38,663 nucleotides of DNA from Zoogloeaceae bacterium (GCA_024235675.1 JACKLZ010000006.1:1-38663); one strand, 5' to 3'. Shown: positions 9,656 through 18,741, numbered from the stretch's first letter. Notes: generated by a model not told the origin, from the sequence alone. Translations and numbers: made by a program.

Positions 9656-10795
9656 ATGGAATTTCGCTTACACCCGGTCGCCCTGATCCGCGCCATCCTG
9701 CGCCCGATCGACCCGCCCTTGTTCCTGCTGCTGACGGTGCTGCTGGCGGCGGCGCTGGTGGTGATGCAAAGCGCTTCGCCGGCGCGCATGGAGGCGCAAC
9801 TGGCCAACACCGGCGTGGCGCTCGCGCTGATGTGGGTCACGGCCCGGATTCCCTCGGCACGGCTGCTGTCGCTGGCGATGCCGCTGTATGTGCTCGGGGT
9901 GGTGCTGCTGATTGGCGTGGCGCTGTTTGGCGAAATTTCAAAAGGCGCGCAGCGCTGGCTGGATCTAGGCGTGGCCCGCATTCAACCCTCCGAGCTGATG
10001 AAGATTGCCATGCCCTTGATGCTCGCCTGGTTCTTCCAGCAGCGCGAAGGCGCCATTGGCTTTGTCGAATTTGTGCTCGCCGGGGTGTTGCTGGCCGTGC
10101 CGGTCGCCTTGATCGTCACACAGCCCGACCTGGGCACCAGCCTGCTGGTGGCGGCGGCGGGGCTGTACGTGATTTTCTTCGCGGGTCTGAGCTGGAAGCT
10201 GATTGTTCCGCTGGTGCTGGTGGCAGTTGTCGGGCTGGGATCGATCGTCGCGTTTGGCGATACGCTCTGCCAGCCGGAGGTGGACTGGCAGGTGTTGCGT
10301 GAATACCAGAAGCACCGCGTGTGTACGCTGCTCGATCCGACCTCCGATCCGCTCGGCAAGGGCTTCCATATCATCCAGTCGACCATTGCCATTGGCTCCG
10401 GCGGGATGTTTGGCAAAGGCTGGATGCAGGGCACCCAGACCCATCTGTCTTTCATTCCCGAGCGTCACACCGACTTCATTTTCGCGGTGATGGCAGAGGA
10501 GTTTGGCTTGATTGGCGCTTTGGTGCTGCTGGTGGTGTTGTTCATGCTGCTGCTGCGCGGGCTGATGATTGCCGCGGCCGCGCCGACCCTTGGCACCCGT
10601 CTGCTGGCCGGCGCCATCACCATGATTTTCTTCACTTATGCCTTTGTGAACATGGGCATGGTCAGTGGTATCCTGCCCGTCGTCGGGGTGCCTTTGCCCT
10701 TCATCAGCTATGGCGGCACGGCGCTGGTGACCTTGTGCATCGGGGTCGGCATCCTGATGAGTATCCAGCGCGAGCGTGCGCTCAGCCAGTCCTGA
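9656..10795 (+). CDS. rodA: Peptidoglycan glycosyltransferase RodA
   Basis: RodA is the SEDS-family polymerase that builds glycan strands from lipid II with PBP2. This 379-residue, ~10-helix membrane protein carries SEDS signatures: the QPDLGTSLLVAAAGLYVIF segment, the extracytoplasmic loop with TDFIFAVMAEEFGL, and the C-terminal GVPLPFISYGGTALV motif. The start at 9656 (MEFRLHPVALIRAILRPIDP) follows the mrdA stop by 13 bp and has a GAGG-like Shine-Dalgarno just upstream. The open frame extends further 5' inside mrdA, but that part is a shadow. Confidence 0.97.
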   Translation: MEFRLHPVALIRAILRPIDPPLFLLLTVLLAAALVVMQSASPARMEAQLANTGVALALMWVTARIPSARLLSLAMPLYVLGVVLLIGVALFGEISKGAQRWLDLGVARIQPSELMKIAMPLMLAWFFQQREGAIGFVEFVLAGVLLAVPVALIVTQPDLGTSLLVAAAGLYVIFFAGLSWKLIVPLVLVAVVGLGSIVAFGDTLCQPEVDWQVLREYQKHRVCTLLDPTSDPLGKGFHIIQSTIAIGSGGMFGKGWMQGTQTHLSFIPERHTDFIFAVMAEEFGLIGALVLLVVLFMLLLRGLMIAAAAPTLGTRLLAGAITMIFFTYAFVNMGMVSGILPVVGVPLPFISYGGTALVTLCIGVGILMSIQRERALSQS

Positions 10796-10807
10796 CTTCG
10801 CAGCCCA

Positions 10808-11779
10808 ATGCGTCCATTGCTTACTCGCCTGTTATTGATGTGTGTGGCCGCCACGCTGGCGGCGTGCTCCAGCGCGCCACCGAGCAAGGGCGGCGGCTCG
10901 GTGTCGGGTGCCATTCCCAATCTGCCGCGCAGCGGTGGGGGGTATTACAAGGACGACGGGCCGGGCGACGATGTGCCGGCCGATTTGCACGCCATCCCCG
11001 ATGCGGTGCCGCGCGACGAACCAGTGCATCGCGCCAGTACGCGGCCGTATACGGTGTTCGGCAAGGATTACGCGCCAATGGCGGTGCGCGACGACTTCCG
11101 CGAACGCGGTCGCGCCAGCTGGTATGGCCGCAAGTTTCATGGCAAGAAAACCTCGATCGGCGAAACCTACGACATGTACGCCATGACGGGCGCGCACAAG
11201 ACCTTGCCGCTGCCCAGTTATGTGCGGGTAACCAACGTGGCCAATGGCAATTCGGTCATCGTGCGCCTGAACGACCGCGGCCCCTTCCACTCGGGGCGCA
11301 TCATCGATCTGTCTTACGCGGCGGCCTATAAACTGGGCTATCTCGGGCACGGCAGCGCGGAGGTCGAGATCGAAACCGTCGGGCCGGACGATGTGCCCGC
11401 GCAGTTTGTGGCCGAGTCGGCACCGCCGACTCCGGTGGCAGCGGTTGTGCCGGAGGCCGCCCCGTTGGCGCTGCCGGTCCAGTCGTCTGCGGCCGACCCC
11501 GCAGCCATTCTCAATGCTGGGCGCGAGGTCGAGCCCTCGGCGACAGGCGAGGGGGTGTACCTTCAATTGGGCGCTTTCCAGAACCGGGAGAATGCCGAAG
11601 GGTTTCGCGGCCATGTGGCTGCCGAGCTCGACTGGCTGCGCGAGCGATTGAGCGTGCTGGACCATGACGGCCGGTACCGTCTCCAGGCGGGGCCGTATGT
11701 CAGCGCGGCCGTCGCCCGCGCGGTCGCCGCGCGCATTGCCGACGCGCTGGATGTGCAAGCTTTCCTGGTGTCGCGTTGA
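10808..11779 (+). CDS. rlpA: Septal/rare lipoprotein A, SPOR-domain lytic protein
   Basis: RlpA proteins are outer-membrane lipoproteins; in Pseudomonas, RlpA cuts denuded glycan strands at the septum. The 323-residue protein has a lipobox LAAC with Cys20. The double-psi beta-barrel domain contains ASWYGRKFHGKKTSIGE and VRLNDRGPFHSGRIIDLS, the conserved catalytic-face motifs. An Ala/Pro linker leads to a C-terminal SPOR domain (about residues 250-323, starting YLQLGAFQNRENAEGF) that binds denuded peptidoglycan. It starts 12 bp after rodA in the same operon. Confidence 0.95.
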   Translation: MRPLLTRLLLMCVAATLAACSSAPPSKGGGSVSGAIPNLPRSGGGYYKDDGPGDDVPADLHAIPDAVPRDEPVHRASTRPYTVFGKDYAPMAVRDDFRERGRASWYGRKFHGKKTSIGETYDMYAMTGAHKTLPLPSYVRVTNVANGNSVIVRLNDRGPFHSGRIIDLSYAAAYKLGYLGHGSAEVEIETVGPDDVPAQFVAESAPPTPVAAVVPEAAPLALPVQSSAADPAAILNAGREVEPSATGEGVYLQLGAFQNRENAEGFRGHVAAELDWLRERLSVLDHDGRYRLQAGPYVSAAVARAVAARIADALDVQAFLVSR

Positions 11780-11795
11780 ACCGACAGCCGCGATT

Positions 11796-11824
11796 TTGGT
11801 CAGGCACGGGGGTCGGCCTATAAT
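11796..11824 (+). promoter_or_regulatory. Candidate sigma-70 promoter for dacC
   Basis: TTGGTC (11796-11801), a 17-bp spacer and a perfect TATAAT (11819-11824) lie in the 112-bp gap between rlpA and dacC. This would let dacC-dat-ybeD-lipBA be expressed independently of the mre operon. Confidence 0.6.
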
Positions 11825-11891
11825 TGTCCGCCCGTGTCTGGCGTTGGTGTTTTAGCCTTTTTCCGTGTTTTTTCAGGATTTCCCCTTGCTC

Positions 11892-13019
11892 ATGCGTTTC
11901 TTTGCTGCATTGCTGTTTTCGTTGATTTCCCTCTCCTCGCAGGCGCAGAGCGCGCCGCCGCCGGCGCTGGCCGCCAAGGCGTGGTTGCTGGTCGACTACG
12001 GCGCCAATCAGGTGCTGGCCGCGCATAACGCCGACGAGCGTATCGAGCCGGCGTCCTTGACCAAGCTGATGACGGCTTACCTGACCTTCTCGGCCTTCAA
12101 GGCCAACACGCTTACCCGCGATCAGGTGATTCCGGTGTCCGAGCGCGCGTGGAAGATGGGCGGTTCGCGCATGTTTATCGAGCCGCGCCATGAAGTGACG
12201 GCCGATCAGCTCGTGCACGGCATGATCATCCAGTCCGGTAACGACGCCAGCGTGGCCCTGGCCGAGGCGATCGCCGGCTCCGAGGAAGCCTTTGCCGAGC
12301 TGATGAACCGCGAAGCCAAGCGCCTTGGCATGACCGCCACCCATTTCATGAATTCGACCGGCATGCCGGACGACCAGCACTACACCACCGCCCGCGATCT
12401 GAGTGTGCTGGCGTCGGCGGTGATGCGGGACTTTCCCGAGGACTACCGCCTGTATTCGGAAAAGGAATACACCTACAACAATATTCGCCAGCCCAACCGC
12501 AACCGTCTGCTGTGGATGGATGGGACGGTCGATGGCGTCAAGACCGGTCATACCGAAGCCGCTGGCTATTGTCTGGTGTCGTCGGCGGTGCGCGGGCCGC
12601 GCCGGCTGATCTCCGTGGTGCTGGGCGCCGATTCCGATGGCGTGCGTGCGCAGGAATCACTCAAGCTGCTCAACTATGGCTTCCAGTTTTTCGACACCGT
12701 GACGCTCTACGAGAACGCCGCGCCGGTGTCGCGCTTCCGCGTCTGGCAAGGCACGGCTGAAGAGGTTCCCGTGGGCTTCCTCAAGGCCTTTGTGCTGTCG
12801 GTGCCCAAGGGTCAGGCCGACAAACTGCAGGTCAGTCTGAACAGCGTTCAGCCGCTCGAAGCGCCGGTGCGCCAGGGTCAGGAGGTCGGCACGCTGACGC
12901 TGTCGCTGGACGGCCAGGCCATCGGCACCTATCCGGTCGTCGCCCTCGAAGAAGTCACCCTCGCCGGCTGGTTTGGCCGGATGTGGGATGCGATTCGCTG
13001 GTGGATCAAGAATCTCTGA
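11892..13019 (+). CDS. dacC: D-alanyl-D-alanine carboxypeptidase (PBP5/6 family)
   Basis: This penicillin-binding protein removes the terminal D-Ala from peptidoglycan stem peptides. The 375-residue precursor has a signal peptide (residues 1-19, ending SSQAQ). The S11 peptidase motifs are SxxK at Ser55-Lys58 (SLTK), SGN at 115-117 and KTG at 217-219. A PBP5 C-terminal beta-domain follows, and then an amphipathic C-terminal helix (GWFGRMWDAIRWWIKNL) that anchors it to the inner membrane. ATG 11892 was chosen over the in-frame GTG at 11865 because it starts the signal peptide directly. The symbol could equally be dacA. Confidence 0.95.
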   Translation: MRFFAALLFSLISLSSQAQSAPPPALAAKAWLLVDYGANQVLAAHNADERIEPASLTKLMTAYLTFSAFKANTLTRDQVIPVSERAWKMGGSRMFIEPRHEVTADQLVHGMIIQSGNDASVALAEAIAGSEEAFAELMNREAKRLGMTATHFMNSTGMPDDQHYTTARDLSVLASAVMRDFPEDYRLYSEKEYTYNNIRQPNRNRLLWMDGTVDGVKTGHTEAAGYCLVSSAVRGPRRLISVVLGADSDGVRAQESLKLLNYGFQFFDTVTLYENAAPVSRFRVWQGTAEEVPVGFLKAFVLSVPKGQADKLQVSLNSVQPLEAPVRQGQEVGTLTLSLDGQAIGTYPVVALEEVTLAGWFGRMWDAIRWWIKNL

Positions 13020-13032
13020 GACGGAGCCTGAC

Positions 13033-13893
13033 ATGAGCGTGTGTTACCTCAACGGCGACTGGTTGGAACTGTCTGAGGCGCGGGTGTCGCCGATGGACCG
13101 CGGCTTCCTGTTTGGCGATGGTGCTTATGAAGTGCTGCCGGCCTATTCCGGCAAGCTGTTCCGCCTGGACGAGCACCTGCGCCGCCTGGAGCAGACCCTG
13201 TCGAGCATGGGGCTGCCCAACCCGATGAGTCGGGATGAATGGCGGCAGACCCTGCGCGCCATCGTTGAGCGCAATCCGTGGCCCGATCAGTCCATCTACC
13301 TGCAAGTGACGCGTGGCGTGGCGGAGGTGCGTACCCACGCCTATCCGGCCGAGGTGACGCCGACCGTGTTTCTGATGAGCGAGGCGCTGGTTGCGCCCAC
13401 CGATGAGATGCGGGCAGCCGGTGTGGCCGCGGTCAGCTCGGCAGATTTCCGCTGGCTGCGTTGCGACCTGAAGACCGTCTCGCTGCTGGCCAACTGCATG
13501 CTCAAGCAGCTGGCGGCCGAAAAGGGCTGCATGGAAACCGTGCTGTTCCGCGACGGCTTCCTCACCGAAGGGGCGGCGTCGAGCATTTTCGTGGTGCACG
13601 ACGGCGTGCTGCATGTGCCGCCCAAGAGCCACTTGATGCTGCCCGGCATTACCTACGATGTGGTGCTCGAACTCGCGCGCGACCGCGGCATGCCGTATCA
13701 GGTGCGTGAAGTGCTCGAAGAAGAGGTGCGCTCGGCCGACGAGTTGTGGATGACCTCGTCAACCAAGGAAGTGCTGCCCATCACGCGCCTGGATGACCGG
13801 GCCGTTGGCAAGGGCAAGCCGGGTCCGCTGGCGGCGCAGATGTACGAGTGGTATCAGGATTACAAGAATCAGGTGATGCGCCGTGGCGGATGA
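13033..13893 (+). CDS. dat: D-amino acid aminotransferase (class IV PLP)
   Basis: This enzyme belongs to the fold-type IV PLP aminotransferases (BCAT/D-AAT/ADC lyase group). The 286-residue protein has the N-terminal VSPMDRGFLFGDGAYEVL segment, the PLP-binding lysine Lys147 in CDLKTVSLL, and Glu179 (FLTEGAAS), which supports the cofactor N1. A conserved MTSSTKEVLPI motif lies near the C-terminus. The TRGVAEVR and CDLKTVSLL patterns fit D-amino acid transaminases better than IlvE. It follows dacC by 13 bp, so it may transaminate D-Ala released by the carboxypeptidase; that link is inference from position. It overlaps the next gene by 11 bp. Confidence 0.85.
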   Translation: MSVCYLNGDWLELSEARVSPMDRGFLFGDGAYEVLPAYSGKLFRLDEHLRRLEQTLSSMGLPNPMSRDEWRQTLRAIVERNPWPDQSIYLQVTRGVAEVRTHAYPAEVTPTVFLMSEALVAPTDEMRAAGVAAVSSADFRWLRCDLKTVSLLANCMLKQLAAEKGCMETVLFRDGFLTEGAASSIFVVHDGVLHVPPKSHLMLPGITYDVVLELARDRGMPYQVREVLEEEVRSADELWMTSSTKEVLPITRLDDRAVGKGKPGPLAAQMYEWYQDYKNQVMRRGG

Positions 13894-14155
13894 GCCCAAA
13901 ACTTCGCTGATTGAATTCCCGTGCACCTTCCCGCTCAAGGTCATGGGGGTGAAAGTCGACAGCTTCGCGCAGACCGTGGTCGAGGTGGTGCTCAAGCACG
14001 ACGCCAGCTTCGACCCCGCCACCATCGAGATGCGCCCGTCCAGCAAGGGCACCTATCTGTCGCTGACCTGCACCGTGTGGGCGGTGTCGCAGCCGCAGCT
14101 CGATGCTCTGTACCGCGAACTGTCGGGCCACCCGATGGTCAAGGTCGTTCTTTAA
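13883..14155 (+). CDS. ybeD: DUF493 / YbeD family protein
   Basis: This 90-residue cytosolic protein matches the YbeD (DUF493) family, which has an ACT-like alpha-beta fold and no proven biochemical function. Recognisable pieces are the LIEFPCTFPLKVMG start, the FDPATIEMRPSSKGTYLSLT centre and the LYRELSGHPMVKVVL end. It starts at GTG 13883, inside the 3' end of dat. It sits just 5' of lipB with a 4-bp gap, the arrangement seen in many proteobacteria, where ybeD also precedes lipB. Confidence 0.92.
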   Translation: MADEPKTSLIEFPCTFPLKVMGVKVDSFAQTVVEVVLKHDASFDPATIEMRPSSKGTYLSLTCTVWAVSQPQLDALYRELSGHPMVKVVL

Positions 14156-14159
14156 ACCC

Positions 14160-14810
14160 ATGACGACGGCCAGCTGCGTTCGGCGCGATCTCGGCCGCGT
14201 CCCCTACGAGCCCACCTGGCGTCAGATGCAGGCGCTCAACGACGCACGCGACGCCAGCTCGCCAGACGAGCTGTGGGTGCTCGAACACCCGCCGGTCTAC
14301 ACCCTCGGCATGGCCGGCAAGCCCGAGCATCTGCTGCGCGACACCGACATCCCCATGGTGCGCATCGACCGTGGCGGCCAGATCACCTATCACGGCCCCG
14401 GCCAGATCGTGGTCTACCTGCTCATCGACCTGCGCCGCCGTGGCCTCAAGGTGCGCGAAATGGTGCATCTGATGGAGCAGGCGCTGATCGACACCCTGGC
14501 CGACGACGGCCTTGTTGCCGAGCGTCAGGCGGGTGCGCCCGGCGTGTATATCGGTGGCGCCAAAGTTGCCGCGCTTGGCCTGCGGGTCAAGAACGGTTGC
14601 AGTTACCACGGTTTGAGCCTCAATGTCGATATGGACTTGACACCATTTACGTGGATCAACCCCTGCGGCTATAGTGGCCTGCAAACCACCCAGCTTCGCG
14701 ATCTGGGCGTCGACACCGCGCAAGCCGTCGTCGCCGATCGTCTGATTGGCCATTTAGAACGCCTGTTACCGCCCTTGCGCTCAGGCGCGTTGGATTCAGC
14801 GCCCGATTGA
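14160..14810 (+). CDS. lipB: Lipoyl(octanoyl) transferase
   Basis: LipB moves octanoate from octanoyl-ACP to the lipoyl domains of 2-oxoacid dehydrogenases and GcvH, the first step of lipoate synthesis. The 216-residue protein has the RGGQITYHGPGQ motif (residues 71-82), the catalytic Lys135 in GGAKVAALG and the acyl-accepting Cys169 in NPCGYSG. ATG 14160 lies 4 bp after ybeD; an upstream frame extension was rejected because it lies inside ybeD. Confidence 0.96.
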   Translation: MTTASCVRRDLGRVPYEPTWRQMQALNDARDASSPDELWVLEHPPVYTLGMAGKPEHLLRDTDIPMVRIDRGGQITYHGPGQIVVYLLIDLRRRGLKVREMVHLMEQALIDTLADDGLVAERQAGAPGVYIGGAKVAALGLRVKNGCSYHGLSLNVDMDLTPFTWINPCGYSGLQTTQLRDLGVDTAQAVVADRLIGHLERLLPPLRSGALDSAPD

Positions 14811-14839
14811 GGCGTGATGACCCGATGAAGGAAACCCCC

Positions 14840-15787
14840 ATGGATACCCCCTCCCGCAAACAGCGTGGCGCCGAGAAAACGGCCCGCATCCCGATCAAGA
14901 TCGTGCCCGCCGAGCGCCTGCGCAAACCCGAGTGGATCCGTATCAAGCTCGGTAGCGGCGAAGAGGTCGAGCGCTTCAACGAGATCAAGGCCACGCTGCG
15001 CGACCAGAAGCTGCACACCGTGTGCGAAGAGGCCTCCTGCCCGAACATCCATGAATGCTTCGGCAAGGGCACGGCCACCTTCATGATCATGGGCGACATC
15101 TGTACCCGTCGTTGCCCCTTCTGCGATGTCGGCCACGGCCGTCCCGACCCGCTCAATGCCGACGAACCCAAAGACCTCGCCAGCACCGTGGCCGCGATGC
15201 GCCTCAACTACGTGGTGGTCACCTCGGTTGACCGCGATGACCTGCGCGACGGCGGTGCCCAGCACTTTGTCGAGTGCATCCGCGCCGTGCGTGAGGCCTC
15301 ACCGAAAACCAGTATCGAAGTGCTGGTGCCCGACTTCCGTGGCCGCATGGACATCGCCCTCGAGATCTTTGATCAGGCGCCGCCCGACGTCATGAACCAC
15401 AACCTCGAAACCGTGCCCCGCCTCTACAAGCAGGCCCGCCCCGGTTCCGACTACGCCTACTCGCTCGAGCTGCTCAAGCAGTTCAAGGCGCGCCACCCCG
15501 AGGTGCCGACCAAATCCGGCCTGATGGTCGGCCTGGGCGAGACGGACGACGAGATCCTCGAAGTGATGCGCGACCTGCGTGCCCACAATGTCGAGATGCT
15601 CACCATCGGCCAGTACCTGCAGCCCTCCGGCGGCCACCTGCCGGTCTTGCGCTATGTGCATCCCGACACCTTCAAGATGTTCGAGACCGAAGCGCTCAAG
15701 ATGGGCTTCAAGAACGCCGCCTGCGGCCCGATGGTGCGCTCCTCCTACTGGGCCGACCAGCAAGCCCAGGGCGCCGGCGTCGCCTGA
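14840..15787 (+). CDS. lipA: Lipoyl synthase (radical SAM)
   Basis: LipA inserts two sulfurs into the octanoyl chain made by LipB. The 315-residue protein shows both Fe-S cluster motifs. The auxiliary cluster is Cys62-x4-Cys67-x5-Cys73 and the radical SAM cluster is Cys88-x3-Cys92-x2-Cys95 (CTRRCPFC). The C-terminal RSSY motif near residue 300 supplies the serine ligand of the auxiliary cluster. ATG 14840 was chosen because AAGGAAA lies six bases upstream; in-frame ATG 14825 has no such site. It ends the cell-envelope/lipoate cluster and is followed by an intrinsic terminator. Confidence 0.97.
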   Translation: MDTPSRKQRGAEKTARIPIKIVPAERLRKPEWIRIKLGSGEEVERFNEIKATLRDQKLHTVCEEASCPNIHECFGKGTATFMIMGDICTRRCPFCDVGHGRPDPLNADEPKDLASTVAAMRLNYVVVTSVDRDDLRDGGAQHFVECIRAVREASPKTSIEVLVPDFRGRMDIALEIFDQAPPDVMNHNLETVPRLYKQARPGSDYAYSLELLKQFKARHPEVPTKSGLMVGLGETDDEILEVMRDLRAHNVEMLTIGQYLQPSGGHLPVLRYVHPDTFKMFETEALKMGFKNAACGPMVRSSYWADQQAQGAGVA

Positions 15788-15853
15788 TCGCCCGACGGAC
15801 GGGTTGGCCACGCCGGCCCGTCTGCGCAATCCGGGGCCGGCCTCGGTCTGAAT

Positions 15854-15876
15854 GCTCGCCCCGGCGGGCTTTTTTT
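15854..15876 (+). terminator. Rho-independent terminator after lipA
   Basis: A stem of GCTCGC and GCGGGC (one G-T pair) with a 4-base loop at 15854-15869 is followed directly by seven Ts. Confidence 0.85.
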
Positions 15877-15975
15877 CTGTCTGCGCCAATTGAAAACAAG
15901 CGTGAGCGCGCCCGTCAGGGGATGCCCGGCGGTGCTAAAGTGAGCGCTCAAGGATGGCATCCATGGAGATCCCCT

Positions 15976-16659
15976 ATGCGAACACTGATTCGAACGCTGG
16001 CCGTGCTGGTCATTGCTTTGCCCGCCTGGGCCGGCGGCCTCGACGGCCTCACCAACAGCCAGGCCACCTCCGGTTTGCGCGAGGCGCTTGATCAGGGCGC
16101 GCGTGCCGCGGTCAGCCAACTGGGCCAGAGCGGCGGCTTTTTGAACAACCCCAAAGTCCGTATCCCACTGCCTGGTGTGCTTGAAAAGGCCAAGCCGATT
16201 CTCAGCATGCTCGGTCGCGGAAAAGACATGGAAAAGCTCGAAACGGCCATGAACCAGGCCGCCGAAGCGGCTGTACCCGAAGCCAAAACCCTGCTCGTCG
16301 ACGCGGTCAAGCAGATGAGCGTGGACGACGCCAAGAACATTCTCACCGGCGGTGAGGATTCGGTGACCCGCTATTTCGAATCGAAAACCCGCGAGGCACT
16401 CACCGGGCGCTTCATGCCGGTGGTCACCGAGCAGACCAACCGCCTGTCGCTGGCCAAGCAGTACAACAAGCTCGCCGACAAGGCCAGCGCCACCGGCCTG
16501 CTCGAAGGCGACGAAGCCTCGGTCGAGCAATACGTCACCGCCAAGGCGCTCGATGGCCTCTACCTCACCATTGCCGAGCAGGAGCGCGCGATCCGGCAGA
16601 ACCCGCTGCAAGCGGCAGGCTCGCTGGCCAAGCAAGTGTTTGGCGCCCTCGGTCGCTAG
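15976..16659 (+). CDS. DUF4197 domain-containing secreted protein
   Basis: This 227-residue protein has a signal peptide (MRTLIRTLAVLVIALPAWA) followed by the family-typical start of GLDGLTNSQATSGLREALDQGARAAV. It continues with conserved FLNNPKVRIPLPGVLEKA and ILTGGEDSVTRYFESKTREAL segments. The mature domain is almost entirely alpha-helical. DUF4197 proteins are exported and widespread in proteobacteria, with no assigned function. ATG 15976 has GGAGAT eight bases upstream. It is a single-gene unit, flanked by the lipA terminator and its own terminator. Confidence 0.88.
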   Translation: MRTLIRTLAVLVIALPAWAGGLDGLTNSQATSGLREALDQGARAAVSQLGQSGGFLNNPKVRIPLPGVLEKAKPILSMLGRGKDMEKLETAMNQAAEAAVPEAKTLLVDAVKQMSVDDAKNILTGGEDSVTRYFESKTREALTGRFMPVVTEQTNRLSLAKQYNKLADKASATGLLEGDEASVEQYVTAKALDGLYLTIAEQERAIRQNPLQAAGSLAKQVFGALGR

Positions 16660-16707
16660 AGTCGGCGCCCGCCGTCGTGGCGGGGTAAAATCACGGCTGC
16701 ATCCAGG

Positions 16708-16740
16708 TACGCCGCCCGGCCCGGGCGGCGTATTGTTTTT
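16708..16740 (+). terminator. Rho-independent terminator after the DUF4197 gene
   Basis: A perfect 10-bp stem (TACGCCGCCC at 16708-16717 and its complement at 16723-16732) with a 5-base loop is followed by TTGTTTTT. It ends 12 bp before the rep start, so rep transcription must start nearby or pass through it. Confidence 0.8.
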
Positions 16741-16752
16741 GCCACAGGCCCC

Positions 16753-18741
16753 ATGTCCGCACACCTCAACGCCCCCCAGCGCGAAGCGATCCGCTACCTC
16801 GACGGCCCCTGTCTGGTGCTCGCCGGCGCCGGCAGCGGCAAGACGCGGGTGATCACGCAGAAAATCGCCCATCTGGTCGAGACCTGCGACTTCAGCCCCA
16901 GCAACATCGCCGCCATCACCTTCACCAACAAGGCCGCCAAGGAAATGCAGGAGCGCGTCAGCGGCCTGCTTGGCGGGGGTAAGGCGAAGGGGCTGACGGT
17001 GTGCACCTTCCATGCGCTGGGCGTGCGCATGGTGCGTCAGGAGGCCAGGCATTGCGGGCTCAAGCCGCAGTTCTCGATCCTCGACGCGGCTGACGCCAAC
17101 CAGATCATCGCCGACATCGTGGCCGACGCCGACCGCGCCTACGCCCGCTCGCTGCAATGGGTCATCTCCGGCTGGAAGAACGCCATGATCCCGCCCGAAG
17201 AGGCGATCAAGCTGGCCAACGACGATGTGTCGGCCGCCGCCGCCAAGGTGTATGGCGACTACGAACGCACCCTGCGCGCCTATCAGGCGGTCGATTTCGA
17301 CGACCTCATCGGCCTGCCGGTGCGTCTGCTCGAAGAAAATGACGAGGTGCGCGAGCGCTGGCAGAGCCGACTGCGCTACCTGCTGATCGACGAATACCAG
17401 GACACCAACCGCGCCCAGTACCGCCTGCTGCGCCAGCTCTCCGGCGTGCGCGGCGCCTTCACGGCCGTGGGCGATGACGACCAGGCCATCTACGCCTGGC
17501 GCGGCGCCGACGTCGAAAACCTCAACCTGCTGCAGACCGACTACCCGCGCCTCAAGGTCATCAAGCTGGAGCAGAACTACCGCTCCAGCGCACGCATCCT
17601 CGGCGCCGCCAACACGCTCATTGCCAACAACGAAAAGCTGTTCGAGAAAAAGCTGTGGTCCGACCACGGCCCCGGCGAGCCGATCCGCGTGGTCGCCTCG
17701 CGCGACCCGGAGGCGGAGGCGCAACTGGTGGCCATGCGCATCCAGGCCCATCGCTTCGAGTTCAAGACCAAGTTCGCCGACTACGCCATCCTCTACCGCG
17801 GCAACCACCAGGCGCGCCTGTTCGAGAAGCAGCTGCGCAACAACAAGATTCCCTACGTCATCTCCGGCGGCCAGTCCTTTTTCGACAAGGCCGAGATCCG
17901 CGACCTGATCAGCTACCTGCGCGTCATGGTCAATGGTGACGACGATCTGGCCTTCATCCGCGCCATCACCACGCCGCGTCGGGGCGTGGGCGCCGGCACC
18001 ATCGAAGCCCTTGGCCGCTACGCCGGGCAGCGCCATGTGAGCCTGTTCGAAGCCGCCTTCGAGGAAGGTGCGGCCCATCACCTCAACGCCCGTCAGCTCG
18101 AATCGGTGCAGGAATTCGGCCAGTTCATCAACAAACTCGCCCATCGCGCCGAGCACGAAAGCGCCGCCAAGGTGCTCGAATCCCTGCTGCACGAAATCAA
18201 TTACGAAGGCTGGCTGCTCGGCAGCTTCGACACACGCGAAGCCGAAAGCAAGTGGAGCAATGTGCGCGACTTTGTCGAGTGGCTGGGCAGCAAAGGCGAG
18301 AAAGACGGCAAGAACCTGCTCGAACTGACCCAGACCATCGCCCTCATCTCCATGCTCGACAAGAACGATGAAGAGTTCGACGGCGTGCAACTGGCGACCT
18401 TGCACGCCTCCAAGGGGCTGGAGTTCAAGCATGTCTTCCTCATCGGCGTCGAAGAGGGCCTGCTGCCCCACCAGTCCGCGCTGGACGAGGGCAACCTCGC
18501 CGAAGAGCGTCGCCTGATGTACGTCGGCATCACCCGCGCCCAACGCTCACTCACCGTCACCTGGTGCGAACGCCGCAAAGCCGGGCCCGACGTACGCGTC
18601 TGCGAAGCCTCGCGCTTCATTGCCGAGATGGGCGAAGGGGTGGCCGTGGCCAAGAAGGACGACGCCCCGGTGAGCCAGGGCGAGGGGCGGGAACGGTTGG
18701 CGAATCTGCGGGCGCTGCTTGGGACCAAGCGCGACGCCTGA
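16753..18741 (+). CDS. rep: ATP-dependent DNA helicase Rep (UvrD/Rep superfamily 1A)
   Basis: Rep is a 3'-5' single-strand translocase that helps replication forks pass obstacles. The 662-residue length fits Rep. Motifs in order: Q-motif LNAPQREAI (5-13), Walker A AGAGSGKT (24-31), motif Ia ITFTNKAAKEM, motif II LIDEYQDTN (about 211-219), motif III VGDDDQAIYAWRGA, motif IV LEQNYRSS, and motif V with LATLHASKGLEFKHVFLIG, followed by RRLMYVGITRAQ. Rep rather than UvrD or PcrA is suggested by overall length and the DDDQAIYAWRGA wording. The start at 16753 puts the Q-motif directly at the N-terminus. Confidence 0.93.
   Translation: MSAHLNAPQREAIRYLDGPCLVLAGAGSGKTRVITQKIAHLVETCDFSPSNIAAITFTNKAAKEMQERVSGLLGGGKAKGLTVCTFHALGVRMVRQEARHCGLKPQFSILDAADANQIIADIVADADRAYARSLQWVISGWKNAMIPPEEAIKLANDDVSAAAAKVYGDYERTLRAYQAVDFDDLIGLPVRLLEENDEVRERWQSRLRYLLIDEYQDTNRAQYRLLRQLSGVRGAFTAVGDDDQAIYAWRGADVENLNLLQTDYPRLKVIKLEQNYRSSARILGAANTLIANNEKLFEKKLWSDHGPGEPIRVVASRDPEAEAQLVAMRIQAHRFEFKTKFADYAILYRGNHQARLFEKQLRNNKIPYVISGGQSFFDKAEIRDLISYLRVMVNGDDDLAFIRAITTPRRGVGAGTIEALGRYAGQRHVSLFEAAFEEGAAHHLNARQLESVQEFGQFINKLAHRAEHESAAKVLESLLHEINYEGWLLGSFDTREAESKWSNVRDFVEWLGSKGEKDGKNLLELTQTIALISMLDKNDEEFDGVQLATLHASKGLEFKHVFLIGVEEGLLPHQSALDEGNLAEERRLMYVGITRAQRSLTVTWCERRKAGPDVRVCEASRFIAEMGEGVAVAKKDDAPVSQGEGRERLANLRALLGTKRDA

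Noticed and set aside
8257..9981. A 574-codon minus-strand open frame opposite mrdA and the 5' end of rodA
   Set aside because: It is composition-driven, with no motif, and antisense to a gene with all PBP2 motifs intact.
15745..18543. A 932-codon open frame on the minus strand opposite lipA, the DUF4197 gene and rep
   Set aside because: It is a GC-bias shadow: it crosses two intrinsic terminators, has no recognisable domain, and its frame mirrors the third-position bias of the plus-strand genes.
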